From: Psychromonas sp. MME1
Lineage (GTDB): Bacteria; Pseudomonadota; Gammaproteobacteria; Enterobacterales; Psychromonadaceae
Assembly: GCF_041080865.1 (NCBI RefSeq)
Contig: NZ_CP160906.1
Span: 2,232,001 to 2,296,000, forward strand
Direction of reading: 5' to 3'
DNA length: 64,000 nt
A program made the position numbers and the translations under genes. How positions within the stretch are numbered: position 1 is the first letter of the stretch; each line of letters starts with the position of its first letter. Below are positions 49,275 to 62,937 of the stretch, one piece after another. The notes under the pieces are model-generated. The model saw only the letters and a list, made by a program, of their open reading frames with translations. It ran no database searches and was not told where the DNA came from.

Positions 49275-49856
49275 TCAGCTCTTAAGCAAAAAATATAACA
49301 ACATGGCGAGCACAATTGTTATCCAGCTTAATATATCGATGTACTTACTCAATTTTGCTTCCATTTTTTCTCCACCTAACACCATCAAACCCGCGACAAG
49401 AAAGAAACGCAAACCTCGCCCAACTAATGCAGTTAATACAAAAGGAATAAAAGCCATACTCATGACACCCGCTGTAATAGTAAAAACTTTAAAGGGGATG
49501 GGTGTAAAACTGGCGATAAAAACAATCATAACCCCCCAGTATGAAAACCACTCCTGTGCCGTTTGCATCTTGCTTTGATACTGCATAAACTCGATAAATG
49601 GCAATACAACGGGCTCATATAAAGCATGACCAATATAATAACCCAATGCCCCACCAAGCACAGAAAATAAGGTCGCCCCAAGTGCATAACGCCACGCTAA
49701 TTTAGGCTTAGCCAACGCCATCGGTGCCAGCATAATATCAACGGGTATTGGCCAAAAAATAGACTCGACAAACGCTGTCAAATATAAATAATATGGCGCA
49801 TATTTATGTTTAGACCATGTCATAACCTTGCTATACAGTGGTGAAAATATTTTCAT
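49275..49856 (-). CDS. yqaA: YqaA/DedA-like membrane protein
   Basis: 193 residues. Start set at ATG 49856 (MKIFSPLYSKVMTWSKHKYA) with AAGAGA upstream; an in-frame TTG is five codons earlier. Multi-pass membrane protein of the SNARE-associated/DedA group: YLYLTAFVESIFWPIPVDIMLAPMA, LGALGYYIG-type glycines, ASFTPIPFKVFTITAGVM. Function unknown. It lies immediately before nlpD, occupying the position where surE and pcm normally sit upstream of nlpD. Confidence 0.85.
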   Translation of the reverse strand: MKIFSPLYSKVMTWSKHKYAPYYLYLTAFVESIFWPIPVDIMLAPMALAKPKLAWRYALGATLFSVLGGALGYYIGHALYEPVVLPFIEFMQYQSKMQTAQEWFSYWGVMIVFIASFTPIPFKVFTITAGVMSMAFIPFVLTALVGRGLRFFLVAGLMVLGGEKMEAKLSKYIDILSWITIVLAMLLYFLLKS

Positions 49857-49954
49857 TTTTTCTCTTTTCAAGTAAATTTAAAATTGTTAAGTTGATGATA
49901 TTAATAGGAACAAATAGCTCACCTAATTTAATGACTATTCACTCAGATAACAAA

Positions 49955-50986
49955 TTATTCACGTATTAACTCTCGTAATACACTCGTTGCATAACAACCC
50001 GAGGGTAAATAAAAATCGATTTTGACACTCGTATCATTAAGCCAAGTCGATGATAATTCTTCAGGTATTAGTAACAACGGTCGCCGTTCCTGTTTTAAAC
50101 CATTTTTAGCTAATCCGGCCTGTATCGCTTGATAATTCAATAATTTTTTTAATTCATAGGTTTGCGCATCTTCCTGAGAGGTTAAGTCACCGGCCCCCCA
50201 CAACGGGGCGGTCAAACAGACCTCGCGATCCAGTAAACGTTGCAAGGTACTTGGCTGAAGATCTAATAATGGAAAAAAAGATCGATTAGCGACAAATTGA
50301 ACACAATCGCCCAATAAAGGCTGATTATATAAACCATCCTTAATACGTTCAGAAACAACATGATTGAACAGATAGCTACGTGCGGCACTCAAATAGATAC
50401 CACGCTTAAAGCGGTCTTTTATTTTTCGACCTAAAAACATCTGCATAGCGGCATTGATATTATGTCCCGCATAACCAAAACGTTGCTTACCAAAATAGTT
50501 CGGTACGCCGTTTTTAACGTTGAGTAATGCGCTATCTAAGGCTTCTTTATCACTTATTTCACGTAAAATAATCGTAAAGTAATTTCCAGCTAGTGCGCCC
50601 GTTCTTATTTTTTTATTGTGGCGAAGCACCTTGAGTATGGTCACCCCGGGTAATTCGAACTGCGAAAAATCGGGGCTTAATTTTCCGGGGATATGTAATG
50701 AAAACCACTGTTTAGTGACACCTTGGCGATCTTTTAAACCGGCATAACTCACATCACGCGCAGGAATTGCTGCAAACTTTGCAAGTTGCTTAGCAACATA
50801 TTCTGTATTTTCTCCCGTTTTTTCAATCCACAAACAGACATGTTCACCTTCGCCAGTTAATTCAAAACCCAGTTTTTCTTCTACATAAAAATCACTGCAA
50901 GATGCTTTGAAAATACCTGAACTTTTTGGTAACCCGTATAAATAGCTAAAATTTAAACTAAATTGTGGAACTTCTATTTCACTCAT
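49955..50986 (-). CDS. truD: tRNA pseudouridine(13) synthase TruD
   Basis: 343 residues. Catalytic Asp in [16 protein letters not shown], plus [12 protein letters not shown] and the TruD insertion domain. Modifies U13 of tRNA-Glu. The start codon overlaps the ispF stop by four bases. Confidence 0.95.
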   Translation of the reverse strand: MSEIEVPQFSLNFSYLYGLPKSSGIFKASCSDFYVEEKLGFELTGEGEHVCLWIEKTGENTEYVAKQLAKFAAIPARDVSYAGLKDRQGVTKQWFSLHIPGKLSPDFSQFELPGVTILKVLRHNKKIRTGALAGNYFTIILREISDKEALDSALLNVKNGVPNYFGKQRFGYAGHNINAAMQMFLGRKIKDRFKRGIYLSAARSYLFNHVVSERIKDGLYNQPLLGDCVQFVANRSFFPLLDLQPSTLQRLLDREVCLTAPLWGAGDLTSQEDAQTYELKKLLNYQAIQAGLAKNGLKQERRPLLLIPEELSSTWLNDTSVKIDFYLPSGCYATSVLRELIRE

Positions 50987-51477
50987 TTTGACTCTTCATT
51001 GGTTATTTTACTCACTAATACAACAGCATGAGAAGCGATGCCTTCCTTTCTGCCAATCGTACCCAGTTTTTCTGTGGTGGTCGCTTTAACATTAATATTG
51101 CAAATTTGAGTTTCTAATAAAGCCGCTATTTGTTCTCGCATTGCGTAAATATGGGGAGCCATTTTAGGCATTTCGGCAATAATAGTAAGATCTACATTGC
51201 CAATTTTGTAACCATTAGCTTTAACTTCAGAGAAAACCCTTTGTAATAATTTACGACTATCAATACCTGCATAGGCAGGATCATTATCGGGAAAATGATG
51301 GCCAATATCGCCCAGCGCTAAAGCCCCCAAAAGCGCATCGCACAGTGCATGCAATGCTACATCTCCATCTGAATGAGCGAGTAGACCACTATGATAAGGT
51401 ATTTGCACACCAGCTATGGTTATTGGCCCTTCACCGCCAAATTTATGCACATCAATACCATGGCCAATACGAATCAT
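50983..51477 (-). CDS. ispF: 2-C-methyl-D-erythritol 2,4-cyclodiphosphate synthase IspF
   Basis: Fifth step of the non-mevalonate isoprenoid pathway. Zinc-site motifs [10 protein letters not shown] and [23 protein letters not shown] are intact, and the C-terminal [11 protein letters not shown] is typical. 164 residues. Part of the ftsB-ispD-ispF-truD operon, following ispD by 18 bp. Confidence 0.96.
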   Translation of the reverse strand: MIRIGHGIDVHKFGGEGPITIAGVQIPYHSGLLAHSDGDVALHALCDALLGALALGDIGHHFPDNDPAYAGIDSRKLLQRVFSEVKANGYKIGNVDLTIIAEMPKMAPHIYAMREQIAALLETQICNINVKATTTEKLGTIGRKEGIASHAVVLVSKITNEESK

Positions 51478-51495
51478 GATAGCTCCTTTTATTAA

Positions 51496-52200
51496 TTACT
51501 GTGTAAGGTATAACTCGGCTAGTTTTAAATCTTCTTGCCGAGTAACTTTGATATTATCGCCACGCCCCTCGACGATGCCAACGGGTATTCCCGCCAACTC
51601 TAATGCAGAAGCTTCGTCGGTGATTTTGTCAAGATTATCCGCGGCTTTAATGGCTGCAATTAATAATCGATTATTAAACATCTGCGGGGTTAGCGCGTGC
51701 CAGAGATGGGTGCGTTCAACGGTCTTAATGATATTTCCCTGTGCATCGGTGCGTTTCATTGTATCGCGCACAGATGTTGCCAAAATAGCACCTTGCTGAG
51801 AACAACAAACATGGTCGATCAAGCTATCAATATCTCCTCGAGTAATACACGGCCGAGCAGCATCATGCACTAAGACATAGGCATCTTGGTCAATTAGCTG
51901 TAATGCTGAAAGCACCGAGTCAACGCGTTCAGCTCCCCCTTCTACTAATTGTATTTTACAGTGAGTAGCAATAGGCAAATTGACAAACCATGTATCGTTT
52001 TTTGCTATAGAGACGACAACTTGATGAATATCGGGATGATCAAGAAAAGGTTGTATACTGTGTTCAACAATCGTTTTACCTAATAAAGTTAAATACTGCT
52101 TAGGAATAGCGGCACCAACACGCTTACCAATACCAGCGGCTGCGATAACCGCAACTAAATTAGTTTTATGCATTTTTTTCTCGATATTGATGACATTCAT
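51496..52200 (-). CDS. ispD: 2-C-methyl-D-erythritol 4-phosphate cytidylyltransferase IspD
   Basis: Third step of the same pathway. Nucleotide-binding VIAAAGIGKRVGAAIPKQYL and VHDAARPCI motifs are clear. The ATG at 52200 overlaps the ftsB stop by one base. An internal Met ten residues in (MHKTNLVAVIAAAG) is an alternative start giving 225 residues, close to the E. coli size. I keep the overlapping start because of the operon layout. Confidence 0.95.
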   Translation of the reverse strand: MNVINIEKKMHKTNLVAVIAAAGIGKRVGAAIPKQYLTLLGKTIVEHSIQPFLDHPDIHQVVVSIAKNDTWFVNLPIATHCKIQLVEGGAERVDSVLSALQLIDQDAYVLVHDAARPCITRGDIDSLIDHVCCSQQGAILATSVRDTMKRTDAQGNIIKTVERTHLWHALTPQMFNNRLLIAAIKAADNLDKITDEASALELAGIPVGIVEGRGDNIKVTRQEDLKLAELYLTQ

Positions 52201-52478
52201 TAATCTTCTTTAGGAACAATGCGGAAAAACGTTTCCCCCTCTTTAACTAATCCTAATTCATTGCGAGCACGCTCTTCAATGGCCTGATGACCCTGCTTTA
52301 AATCTTCAATTTCCGAGAACATCATTTGATTACGTTGCATTAACTGCTCCGTATCAGCCTTGATTAAAGCCACTTCTTTTTCCAACCTGTAGTTATCTTG
52401 CAACCCATTCTTGCAAAACCATAAGTGATACTGCTGTAGTGCGAATAAACAAATAAGTAGCAATACAAATAATTTCAT
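52200..52478 (-). CDS. ftsB: Cell division protein FtsB
   Basis: 92 residues: N-terminal membrane anchor (FVLLLICLFALQQYHLWF) followed by a coiled coil with regular Leu/Ile spacing and the C-terminal ARNELGLVKEGETFFRIV block. Bridges FtsQ and FtsL in the divisome. First gene of the ispD operon. A strong TTGGAGTCC site precedes the ATG. Confidence 0.93.
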   Translation of the reverse strand: MKLFVLLLICLFALQQYHLWFCKNGLQDNYRLEKEVALIKADTEQLMQRNQMMFSEIEDLKQGHQAIEERARNELGLVKEGETFFRIVPKED

Positions 52479-52540
52479 GAACTCAAGGACTCCAATAATG
52501 CCTACCTCTACCTACAAAGATCTATTCTCACATATATAGC

Positions 52541-52590
52541 CATGGTACTTCAATATGCAAAGTCAGCAAGAAAAAGCGTATCAATATGCG
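52541..52590 (-). repeat. Interspersed repeat, copy C (inverted)
   Basis: Read on the minus strand it matches copies A and B: GATACGCTTTTTCTTGCTGA, then CTTTGCAT, then TTGAAGTACCATG. Also shows a direct repeat TCAATATGC on both sides of its core. Confidence 0.75.
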
Positions 52591-52933
52591 AATTACAAAG
52601 TAAAAGTCTAGTATCCTACATCGAGATTTTATCACAAAGCAGAGGGAGAGCTCTTTGCTTGCTCTGCGGGAGCCTGCAACAGACAACGTATCTTGAGGTA
52701 ACATGGAAATATCTGAACAGATAAGTTGTATCGCTTTAGCAATAGGACTGCAATATATTGCACCATCTAGCTATTAATTCTTGTTTTTGTGACATTTAAT
52801 AAACATTAAATATAAAAGTGTACTAAAGTAGTGCCATTGTTAACTCCCCATCTCCCAACTCAGTTTATTTTTTGTTGTGTGTCGCTCAAAGTTTCGCAAA
52901 AGTTCCGCAAAGATTTTATTATATTAATAAAAG

Positions 52934-52977
52934 TGTGACGAACGTCGTAGCCATAAGGAAACTTCCACACATATAAT
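52934..52977 (+). promoter_or_regulatory. lamB promoter with CRP-type site
   Basis: TGTGACGAACGTCGTA (52934-52949) keeps one perfect CRP half (TGTGA) and a weak second half. A consensus -10 TATAAT is at 52972-52977 with no good -35. The centre of the TGTGA dyad is about 42 bp before the expected start, the class II activator position. No MalT box recognised. Confidence 0.45.
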
Positions 52978-53096
52978 GCGCTCAAGTTAATTGGAACTTC
53001 AATTACCATTTTAATTGTTATCCCAGCTAACTCACTCTAAAGAATTAGAGTGATGGATATTTAAATATAATAAATAATGGAATCAAAGGAATAATT

Positions 53097-54373
53097 ATGA
53101 AAATCAAAACTCTTTCGGCTGCGGTAGCAGTTGCATTGTTGTCAGCTAGCGCATCAGCGGTAGATTTCAACGGTTATATGCGTGCAGGTATCGGCCAAAA
53201 TACAGATGGCGGCAATCAAGTTTGTGCTCAAGCAAACGGTGCTCCAACTAAATACCGTCTTGGTAACGAATGTGAATCTTACTTAGAACTTGGTCTAGGA
53301 CAAGATTTATATGAAAAAGATGGTAAAAAATTCCGTCTAAACACTATGGTTGCGATTAAAGCAGGTAATGGTGCAGATTGGCAGGATACTCGTGACGGTG
53401 GTCATGGTGATGAGATCTTAGCAGATGATTCAAATCCTTGGGGTAATGCTGCATTTGCATTCCGTCAAGCAAATGTTGAATATACTAACGAAGCTGGTAC
53501 TAAAGTTTGGGCTGGTAAAAAATACTACCAACGTCATGATATCCACTGGTTAGACTTCTACTACTGGAATACATCTGGTTACGGGGGCGGTGTTGAAAAC
53601 TTCAAAATTAACGATCAATTAGGCACACTATCTGCTGCATGGTTACGTGTAGTGACTAACGATGGCGGCCCATCTGGTAACGAAGACAAAGTTAACCAAT
53701 ACAACACAAACAATATCGACCTACGTTGGGCTGGTATTCAAATGTGGAAAGATGCTTCATTAGAATTAGGTGCAAACATTTCGTTCCTACAATTACTGAT
53801 GAGCAAGATAAAGCTGGTCTGAATGATGACACTGGTACATTATTGACTGCTGAATATACCCAAGGTGGTATTTTAGGTGGCTTTAACAAATTCACTGTTC
53901 AATATGCAGATGGCGCTTCAGCTCATGAACTAATGAGCAACCACTCAGGCTCTTACTTCGGCGCTTGGATGGATAAAGATTCTAGCGGTTACCGTATTAT
54001 CGACTGGGGTGTGATCCAACTTAGTGACAAAATTGAAATGGGCTACAACGCGATTTACGCACAAGTAGACTACAAAGGCGACAACGACCATAAATGGACT
54101 TCTGTAGGTATCCGTCCAGTGTACAAATGGTCTGATACAATGAAATCAATCATCGAAATTGGTTACGACAGTACTGACAACCCAGACTGGGGTCAAAAAG
54201 AAGATCTAACTAAAGTTACTTTTGCTCAAGCTTTAACTGCGGGTAGCAGCTTCTGGGCTCGTCCAGAACTTCGTGCCTATGTAACTTATGCTAAATCTGA
54301 TGATGACAACAAATTCCGTGAAGGCAGAGACAAAAACATTAGTGTTGGTCTTCAAGCTGAAGCTTGGTGGTAA
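53097..54373 (+). pseudogene. lamB: Maltoporin LamB, one frameshift
   Basis: Outer-membrane trimeric porin for maltodextrins. Signal peptide (residues 1-21, ending ASA) then VDFNGYMRAGIGQNT, NECESYLELGLGQDLY, QANVEYTNEAGTKVWAGKKYYQRHDIHWLDFYYWNTSGYG, shown in parts, all typical LamB, ending in the porin-type C-terminal aromatic pair (AEAWW). The first frame ends at 53822, and the second resumes from about 53785 to 54373. One added base near 53781-53784 gives ANISVPTITDEQDKAG. About 425 residues when joined. Fits with the amylase at 19 kb in starch/maltodextrin use. Confidence 0.9.
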
Positions 54374-54418
54374 TCCACACTGTTTACAGGCTTGAATTAT
54401 AAGCCTGTGATTTCAATT

Positions 54419-54453
54419 AAACCCTTATCAGGCAACTGTTAAGGGTTTTTTTC
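54419..54453 (+). terminator. lamB terminator
   Basis: Stem AAACCCTTA / TAAGGGTTT with a 12-base loop, followed by TTTTTTC. A second hairpin (ACAGGCTT / AAGCCTGT) lies just upstream. Confidence 0.88.
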
Positions 54454-54476
54454 TGTCTTGTAAAGCTGCAACTCGC

Positions 54477-55052
54477 TTATGCACCAGACTTCTTAGACTT
54501 CCAAAATAACAGTTTGCTTTCTAATTGTGGAAAAAAAGGATGGATGAATAACTTATAGCTGGTGATCCCCCCTACTATCGCTTTGATAACAACCATTTGC
54601 TCAATACCTAAAAGATAATAAGCAAAACCACCAACAAAAGCAGAGGTCAGCATAAACAGTTGAAAAATGCGTAATCTTTTAACGCTTAATGCAATGAGTA
54701 TTAGTGCAAAATCAACCCAAGTCAGCAGTAAGCCCAATGATGGATTAGCCAAATAATCGTTAATAGCAAAGTGGGTGAAATAGCCGATGCCAAGTATCAT
54801 TAGGGCCAATAAAATGTAGGTCACTTTTTTAGGTGTATTAGTGAAATCACAAATATAGCGATAGAAGGTAACACTTCCAACGACCAAATTCAGTAATACC
54901 TTGGGCATGACACCAATCATGAATCCCCATACCACATCGTTAGCAACTGACAAAAAAGACGCCAACCGCATATTTTTCATGCCATTAAATAACAACAATA
55001 AAATATAAAAAGCAACACTTGTCCAACCGAGTACTTCGACAATGATATTCAT
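54477..55052 (-). CDS. Inner-membrane protein, YgjV-like
   Basis: About 191 residues with five to seven hydrophobic helices and no signal peptide. Start probably ATG 55052 (MNIIVEVLGWTSVAFYILLL), which has a GGAA element upstream; two earlier Met codons exist. The pattern NMRLASFLSVANDVVWGFMIGVMPKVLLNLV is like the YgjV family of unknown function. It starts right after the eno terminator, so expression may come partly from read-through. Moderate confidence in the family. Confidence 0.6.
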   Translation of the reverse strand: MNIIVEVLGWTSVAFYILLLLFNGMKNMRLASFLSVANDVVWGFMIGVMPKVLLNLVVGSVTFYRYICDFTNTPKKVTYILLALMILGIGYFTHFAINDYLANPSLGLLLTWVDFALILIALSVKRLRIFQLFMLTSAFVGGFAYYLLGIEQMVVIKAIVGGITSYKLFIHPFFPQLESKLLFWKSKKSGA

Positions 55053-55066
55053 ATACATTTCCATGA

Positions 55067-55102
55067 AAAAAAACCAAAAAAAATCCCCGCCGTAGCGGGG
55101 AT
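55067..55102 (-). terminator. eno terminator
   Basis: Perfect 8-bp stem ATCCCCGC / GCGGGGAT with loop CGTA, followed on the minus strand by a long T-rich run. Confidence 0.9.
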
Positions 55103-55136
55103 TACTATGAAATTAATCAAGCGCAGTAATTAGTAA

Positions 55137-56468
<1,332 letters not shown>

Positions 56469-56546
56469 TTAAAAATTTATTTATGTGACCTAGCAACACG
56501 TTATGCTGCGAATTTAAACAAAACAAAGTGATCTGGTCAACAAAAA

Positions 56547-58571
<2,025 letters not shown>

Positions 58572-59390
58572 CTATATGGTTATTTTTTTAACTTGCTCCC
58601 AAATAGCATCTAATTCTTCTAAGGAACATTCCTGCATCCGCTTCCCCTGAGCCATCACTTCTATTTCAACCAAGCGAAAACGCTTTTCAAATTTACTGTT
58701 AGCTTGTCTCAACACCTGCTCAGGGTTGCATTTTAGATGCCGCACTAAGTTGACATTAGCAAATAATAGATCGCCAAGCTCATCTTCTATACGTAACTGT
58801 TTTTGTTGCTCACTTAAATCTTTGCGCTGAACTTCCACCAATACTTCATCAAGCTCTTCTTTAATTTTATCAACAACCGGAGCTAAATCATGCCAATCAA
58901 AACCGACATGAGCACAACGTTTTTGAATTTTATAGCTGCGGTTTAATGCTGGCAACGCCATTGGAATATTATCTAAAACACTTTTTGGTTTATTCTCTAA
59001 GCTTGCTTTTTTCGCTCGCTCCTTCTCCTTTTCTCTCTCCCAATTGGCATGAATTTCCGCTTCATTTGCAAATTCCGCAGCACTAAAAACATGGGGATGA
59101 CGACGCACCAATTTTTCGTTTAAGGTTGAGATAATCTCATCAAAGTCAAACAGACCTTGTTCTTTTGCGAGTTGTGCGTAAAAAACAACTTGAAAAAGTA
59201 AATCTCCCAACTCCCCTTTCAACTCATTGAAATCTTTCTGCTCGATGGCATCCGCTACCTCATAGGCCTCTTCAATAGTATGAGGCACAATCGATGTAAA
59301 TGTTTGTTTGGCATCCCAGGGGCAGCCTGTTTCAGGATCGCGCAATTGTTGCATGATCTTTAACAGGGATGATAAATTTGAAGAAGCCAT
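58572..59390 (-). CDS. mazG: Nucleoside triphosphate pyrophosphohydrolase MazG
   Basis: 272 residues with two tandem MazG domains. First: MQQLRDPETGCPWDAKQTF, TIEEAYEVADAIEQ and ELGDLLFQVVF. Second: KEELDEVLVE and EDELGDLLFANVNLVRHL. Hydrolyses NTPs and lowers ppGpp effects. 27 bp after the DUF2867 gene on the same strand. Ribosome site AAGGAATAG. Confidence 0.94.
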   Translation of the reverse strand: MASSNLSSLLKIMQQLRDPETGCPWDAKQTFTSIVPHTIEEAYEVADAIEQKDFNELKGELGDLLFQVVFYAQLAKEQGLFDFDEIISTLNEKLVRRHPHVFSAAEFANEAEIHANWEREKEKERAKKASLENKPKSVLDNIPMALPALNRSYKIQKRCAHVGFDWHDLAPVVDKIKEELDEVLVEVQRKDLSEQQKQLRIEDELGDLLFANVNLVRHLKCNPEQVLRQANSKFEKRFRLVEIEVMAQGKRMQECSLEELDAIWEQVKKITI

Positions 59391-59416
59391 GACTATTCCT
59401 TATGTTTTACACCCCA

Positions 59417-60846
59417 TCAAGGCGTTTTTATTTGCTGCGCTAACTGCGCTATTTTTTTACACATGCCAGTCAGTAACAATTTATGCCACGGAGCAAAAAA
59501 GTACCAATAGACTAAACCCCAAATCCCAGCAGGATGCCAGTATAATGCAATTTTAAGAATGCTACGATCTGCGCGATCGGGATCAATTGTTATTTGCATT
59601 CCACCGCCACCGGGGGCCTTCATACCAAAACGCATCACTAAACAACGCCTTTCTTCGACGCTGAGTATTGTCCATGAATCTATTCGATCCCCCACTTTTA
59701 GCTGCGAGCTATCGGTTCGACCATGATGACGCCCATCACCACCGCACAGGTAATCAATCCACTCTCGTAATGCCCAAAGGCTATTAAAATAAAAATAGCG
59801 ATGTTCACCACCGAGTAAATTGATAACCTGCCAAATTTGCTCAGGGCTAGCTTGAATGGTGATACTATTTTTTGCACTTTTAGCATAAAAACCATGTAGC
59901 GATGAAAAATTACGAAAGGCAGGAACACCATCTTCCCAACGCTCTGGATAGGATAATATCTGTTCTTGTTTGAAAACATCATCAATGGCTTGCTCAACGC
60001 TAATTAATGACTGCGGTATGAGTTTACGTAATGACTCAGGGCGGGCCTGAAGTTGCTCTGCTAACCGGCAATTAGTGACTTTGCTAAATTTTGCGGCACC
60101 GACGTTACCACCCCTAACACCGTACACGCTACCCGTATTGGCAGACCGGGAATGGCAATTATCTTTATATTTTTATTAAATTTTTTAGCGATTTTAAGCA
60201 TCAACTGTCGGTAACTCAACCATTGCGGTCCTGCTGCGTCAAGTATCATCCCTGCGGTTTCCGGCATGTCAGCTAATTTAACCAAATAATGAAGCACGTT
60301 GACCAACGCGATGGGAGGCGCTTGTGTCTCTATGGCGTTAGGAACCAAGGCGAAAGGCATATGACCAACCATATCACGCATCACTTCAAAGGCGGCAGAG
60401 CCCGGTGCAATAATAATCCCTGCGCGCAACTCTGTTACAGCAATACCACTAGATGATAATGCCTCGCCAGTGGCAATGCGCGCAAGCATATGGTCAGATT
60501 TAGGCCGAGCTGAAACTAAACTGCCTAAATAGATAATACGGTTAACCCCTGCACTAGCTGCTGCATGGGCAAGGTTTCTAGCCGCAATAACTTCCTTACT
60601 TGTATGCGTCTGCCCATCACTCATTGCGTGCATTAAATAATAGATTAATTCAACCCCATCTAAAGCTGGCGGTATTGAATCATAATAAAGCAAATTGAGC
60701 GTGAAGCGACGACAAACCGAATCAGGCCAAGGTGCAATTTTACTGGCATAGCGCGAAGATATTGCTACTTGATGTCCCGCGGCTAATAACTCAGGTACTA
60801 ATTTTCTCCCCACCGTTCCTAGCGCACCTATCACTAATATTTTCAT
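59417..60846 (-). pseudogene. SDR-type NAD(P)-binding protein with DUF2867, one frameshift
   Basis: Two frames join to one protein of about 475 residues. The N-terminal half (60061-60846) is a Rossmann fold (ILVIGALGTVGRKLVPELLAAGH) of the complex-I NDUFA9-like atypical SDR type. The C-terminal half (59417 to about 60065) is a DUF2867 domain (ITIQASPEQIWQVINLLGGE..., APGGGGMQITI). The first frame stops after LIAG; adding one base at the AA doublet 60063-60064 gives LIAGLAEQLQARPESL, as needed. The upstream extension of the second frame from 60127 is an artefact. Function unknown; possibly lipid or quinone-related. Confidence 0.83.
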
Positions 60847-60888
60847 CTAACGACTCCCGCTTTTAAAAGCATGCTGCAATAAATAAGC

Positions 60889-62124
60889 TTACGCTAACAT
60901 CTGCAATATCTTTTTTAATGCGCTAATAAAATGTTCAGCTTCCCGTAAGGTATTATACATTGAAAAAGAAACTCTCACGCTGCCATTGCAATTTAATATT
61001 GCCATTAATGGCATGGCACAATGAGAACCACTGCGCACCGCAATACCTTGAGCATCTAATAACATGGCGATATCAGCGGGGTGTTCACCCTGCACCGTAA
61101 AGCTCAATGCTCCTGATTTTTGCTCACCTTGGGCAAAAACGGTGATACCTTTTATTTTCACCAATTCATTTTCTGTAAACACAAGCAAAGCCTGTTCGTG
61201 GGCTTTTAATTGTTGCCTATCATACTGTTGTATAAAATCAATCGCAGCACCTAAACCGATAACCCCTGCAATATTGGGCGTGCCCGCTTCAAACTTGAAG
61301 GGCAGATCATTATAAATGGTTTGCGTAAAAGTAACGCTTTTAATCATCTCTCCACCGCCCTGCCACGGTGGCAAACTTTCTAATAAATGCAGCTTGCCAT
61401 ACACTACACCGACGCCCGTTGGAGCAAATAGCTTATGCCCAGAAAAAACATAAAAATCACAATTTATATCTTGTACATCAACCACTTCATGCGCAACCGC
61501 TTGCGCGCCATCAATAATAACTTGCGCAGCAACTTGGTGGGCTAAAAAGGTGATCTCTTTAACGGGGTTAATTACACCTAATGCATTAGAAATATGGCTA
61601 ACAGAGACAAGTTTAGTCTTATCATTTAGTAATGACTTATAGGCATCCATATCTAAACAATGCTGTTTATCAAGGGGGATCACTTTTAGGACAACGCCAA
61701 TTGACTCAACCAACATTTGCCATGGAACAATATTCGCGTGATGTTCAAGCTCACTGATAATTATTTCATCACCTGCTCGTAACCCTTTGGCTAACGTATT
61801 AGCTAATAAGTTAAGCCCCTCGGTCGTCCCCTTCGTCCAAATGATTTCTTTGCTATTTTGAGCATTAATGAAGGTCGCTACTTTTTCGCGTACCGCTTCA
61901 AAGCGCATCGTTGCGCGGTTACTCAGTTGGTGACTAGCACGGTGAACGTTGGCATTATCATTAGCATAATAGGAGGTGATTGCATCAATAACGGCCTGCG
62001 GTTTTTGGGTCGTAGCGGCATTATCGAGATAGATCAAAGGGTGATCATTAATGGTTTGCTGTAGGGCAGGAAACTGCAAACGCAATTGTTCAATAGAAAA
62101 TGTAGATTCAACCAAGGTAAACAC
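60889..62124 (-). CDS. csdA: Cysteine desulfurase, SufS/CsdA type
   Basis: PLP enzyme that removes sulfur from cysteine as an enzyme persulfide. PLP Lys231 in FSGHKLFAPTG and catalytic Cys369 in VRSGSHCAMP (the short, ordered loop of group II enzymes). DGAQAVAHEVVDVQDI carries the PLP Asp. 411 residues. GTG start at 62124 with a weak ribosome site. CsdA rather than SufS is suggested because no suf genes are adjacent. There is no csdE beside it. It occupies the place after pdxJ where acpS is often found. Confidence 0.85.
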   Translation of the reverse strand: MFTLVESTFSIEQLRLQFPALQQTINDHPLIYLDNAATTQKPQAVIDAITSYYANDNANVHRASHQLSNRATMRFEAVREKVATFINAQNSKEIIWTKGTTEGLNLLANTLAKGLRAGDEIIISELEHHANIVPWQMLVESIGVVLKVIPLDKQHCLDMDAYKSLLNDKTKLVSVSHISNALGVINPVKEITFLAHQVAAQVIIDGAQAVAHEVVDVQDINCDFYVFSGHKLFAPTGVGVVYGKLHLLESLPPWQGGGEMIKSVTFTQTIYNDLPFKFEAGTPNIAGVIGLGAAIDFIQQYDRQQLKAHEQALLVFTENELVKIKGITVFAQGEQKSGALSFTVQGEHPADIAMLLDAQGIAVRSGSHCAMPLMAILNCNGSVRVSFSMYNTLREAEHFISALKKILQMLA

Positions 62125-62187
62125 TCACTTACAATCTAAGAAGGCTATCAGCAGTTAGAAATCACAACCGATAGCCAACAACAGCCT

Positions 62188-62922
62188 TTAGCCATTTCGC
62201 CCTTCAACCATTAGACGTTTCATTTCACTCACTGCGTTAGCAAAGCCATCAACTAGCGCACGAGCAACAATCGCATGACCAATATTCAGTTCGATGATTT
62301 CTGGCAATGCCGCAATAGGTTTCACATTATGATAGTTTAAACCATGCCCTGCATTCACTTTTAAACCAACTTGGTGTGCGTAGGTAGCCGCTTTAGCAAC
62401 ACGCTCTAATTCCGATTCTTGAATCGCTTCGCTGGTTGCATCGGCATATTGACCCGTATGTAATTCGATATAGGCAGCGCCCGTTTTAAACGCTGCATCT
62501 ATCTGCGCATTTTCAGGGTCAATAAACAAAGAGACCTGAATACCAGCCGCATTTAAACGGGCGACGGCACTGGCGATATTAGTAAAAGAGCCAATCACAT
62601 CTAACCCCCCTTCAGTGGTTAACTCTTCACGTTTTTCTGGTACTAAACAGACAAAGGCTGGTTTGGTTTTAATGGCAATATCAACCATTTCATCGGTTAC
62701 CGCCATCTCTAAATTCATTCGTGTTTGTAATGTCTGTGCTAACACTTCAACATCACGGTCGATAATATGGCGGCGATCTTCACGTAAATGGATCGTGATA
62801 CCATCGGCACCCGCACATTCGGCTACAGCAGCTAAATGGGCAGGCTCTGGATAGCAAGTCCCACGCGCGTTGCGCAATGTGGCGATATGATCAATGTTTA
62901 CACCTAATAAAATCTTACTCAT
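62188..62922 (-). CDS. pdxJ: Pyridoxine 5'-phosphate synthase PdxJ
   Basis: Condenses 1-deoxyxylulose phosphate with aminoacetone phosphate in vitamin B6 synthesis. [29 protein letters not shown] and [10 protein letters not shown] are diagnostic. 244 residues. Follows recO by 15 bp; its product PLP is the cofactor of the CsdA next to it. Confidence 0.96.
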   Translation of the reverse strand: MSKILLGVNIDHIATLRNARGTCYPEPAHLAAVAECAGADGITIHLREDRRHIIDRDVEVLAQTLQTRMNLEMAVTDEMVDIAIKTKPAFVCLVPEKREELTTEGGLDVIGSFTNIASAVARLNAAGIQVSLFIDPENAQIDAAFKTGAAYIELHTGQYADATSEAIQESELERVAKAATYAHQVGLKVNAGHGLNYHNVKPIAALPEIIELNIGHAIVARALVDGFANAVSEMKRLMVEGRNG

Positions 62923-62937
62923 TGCTACGTTGTCCTT

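Larger units (their letters stand above)
52479..53096. other. Long gap between ftsB and lamB
   Basis: About 620 bases between divergent genes. Holds repeat copy C (52541-52590), a G+C-rich hairpin around 52639-52670 (GCAGAG/CTCTGC), and the lamB promoter with a CRP-type site. No coding frame of note. Confidence 0.6.

Noticed and set aside
52838-52862. MalT boxes ahead of lamB
   Set aside because: The CTCCCCATCTCCC stretch only loosely resembles GGGGATGAGG on the opposite strand; too many mismatches.
59698-59997. Separate 99-residue membrane protein inside the DUF2867 gene
   Set aside because: Shifted frame within a recognised domain; no ribosome site.
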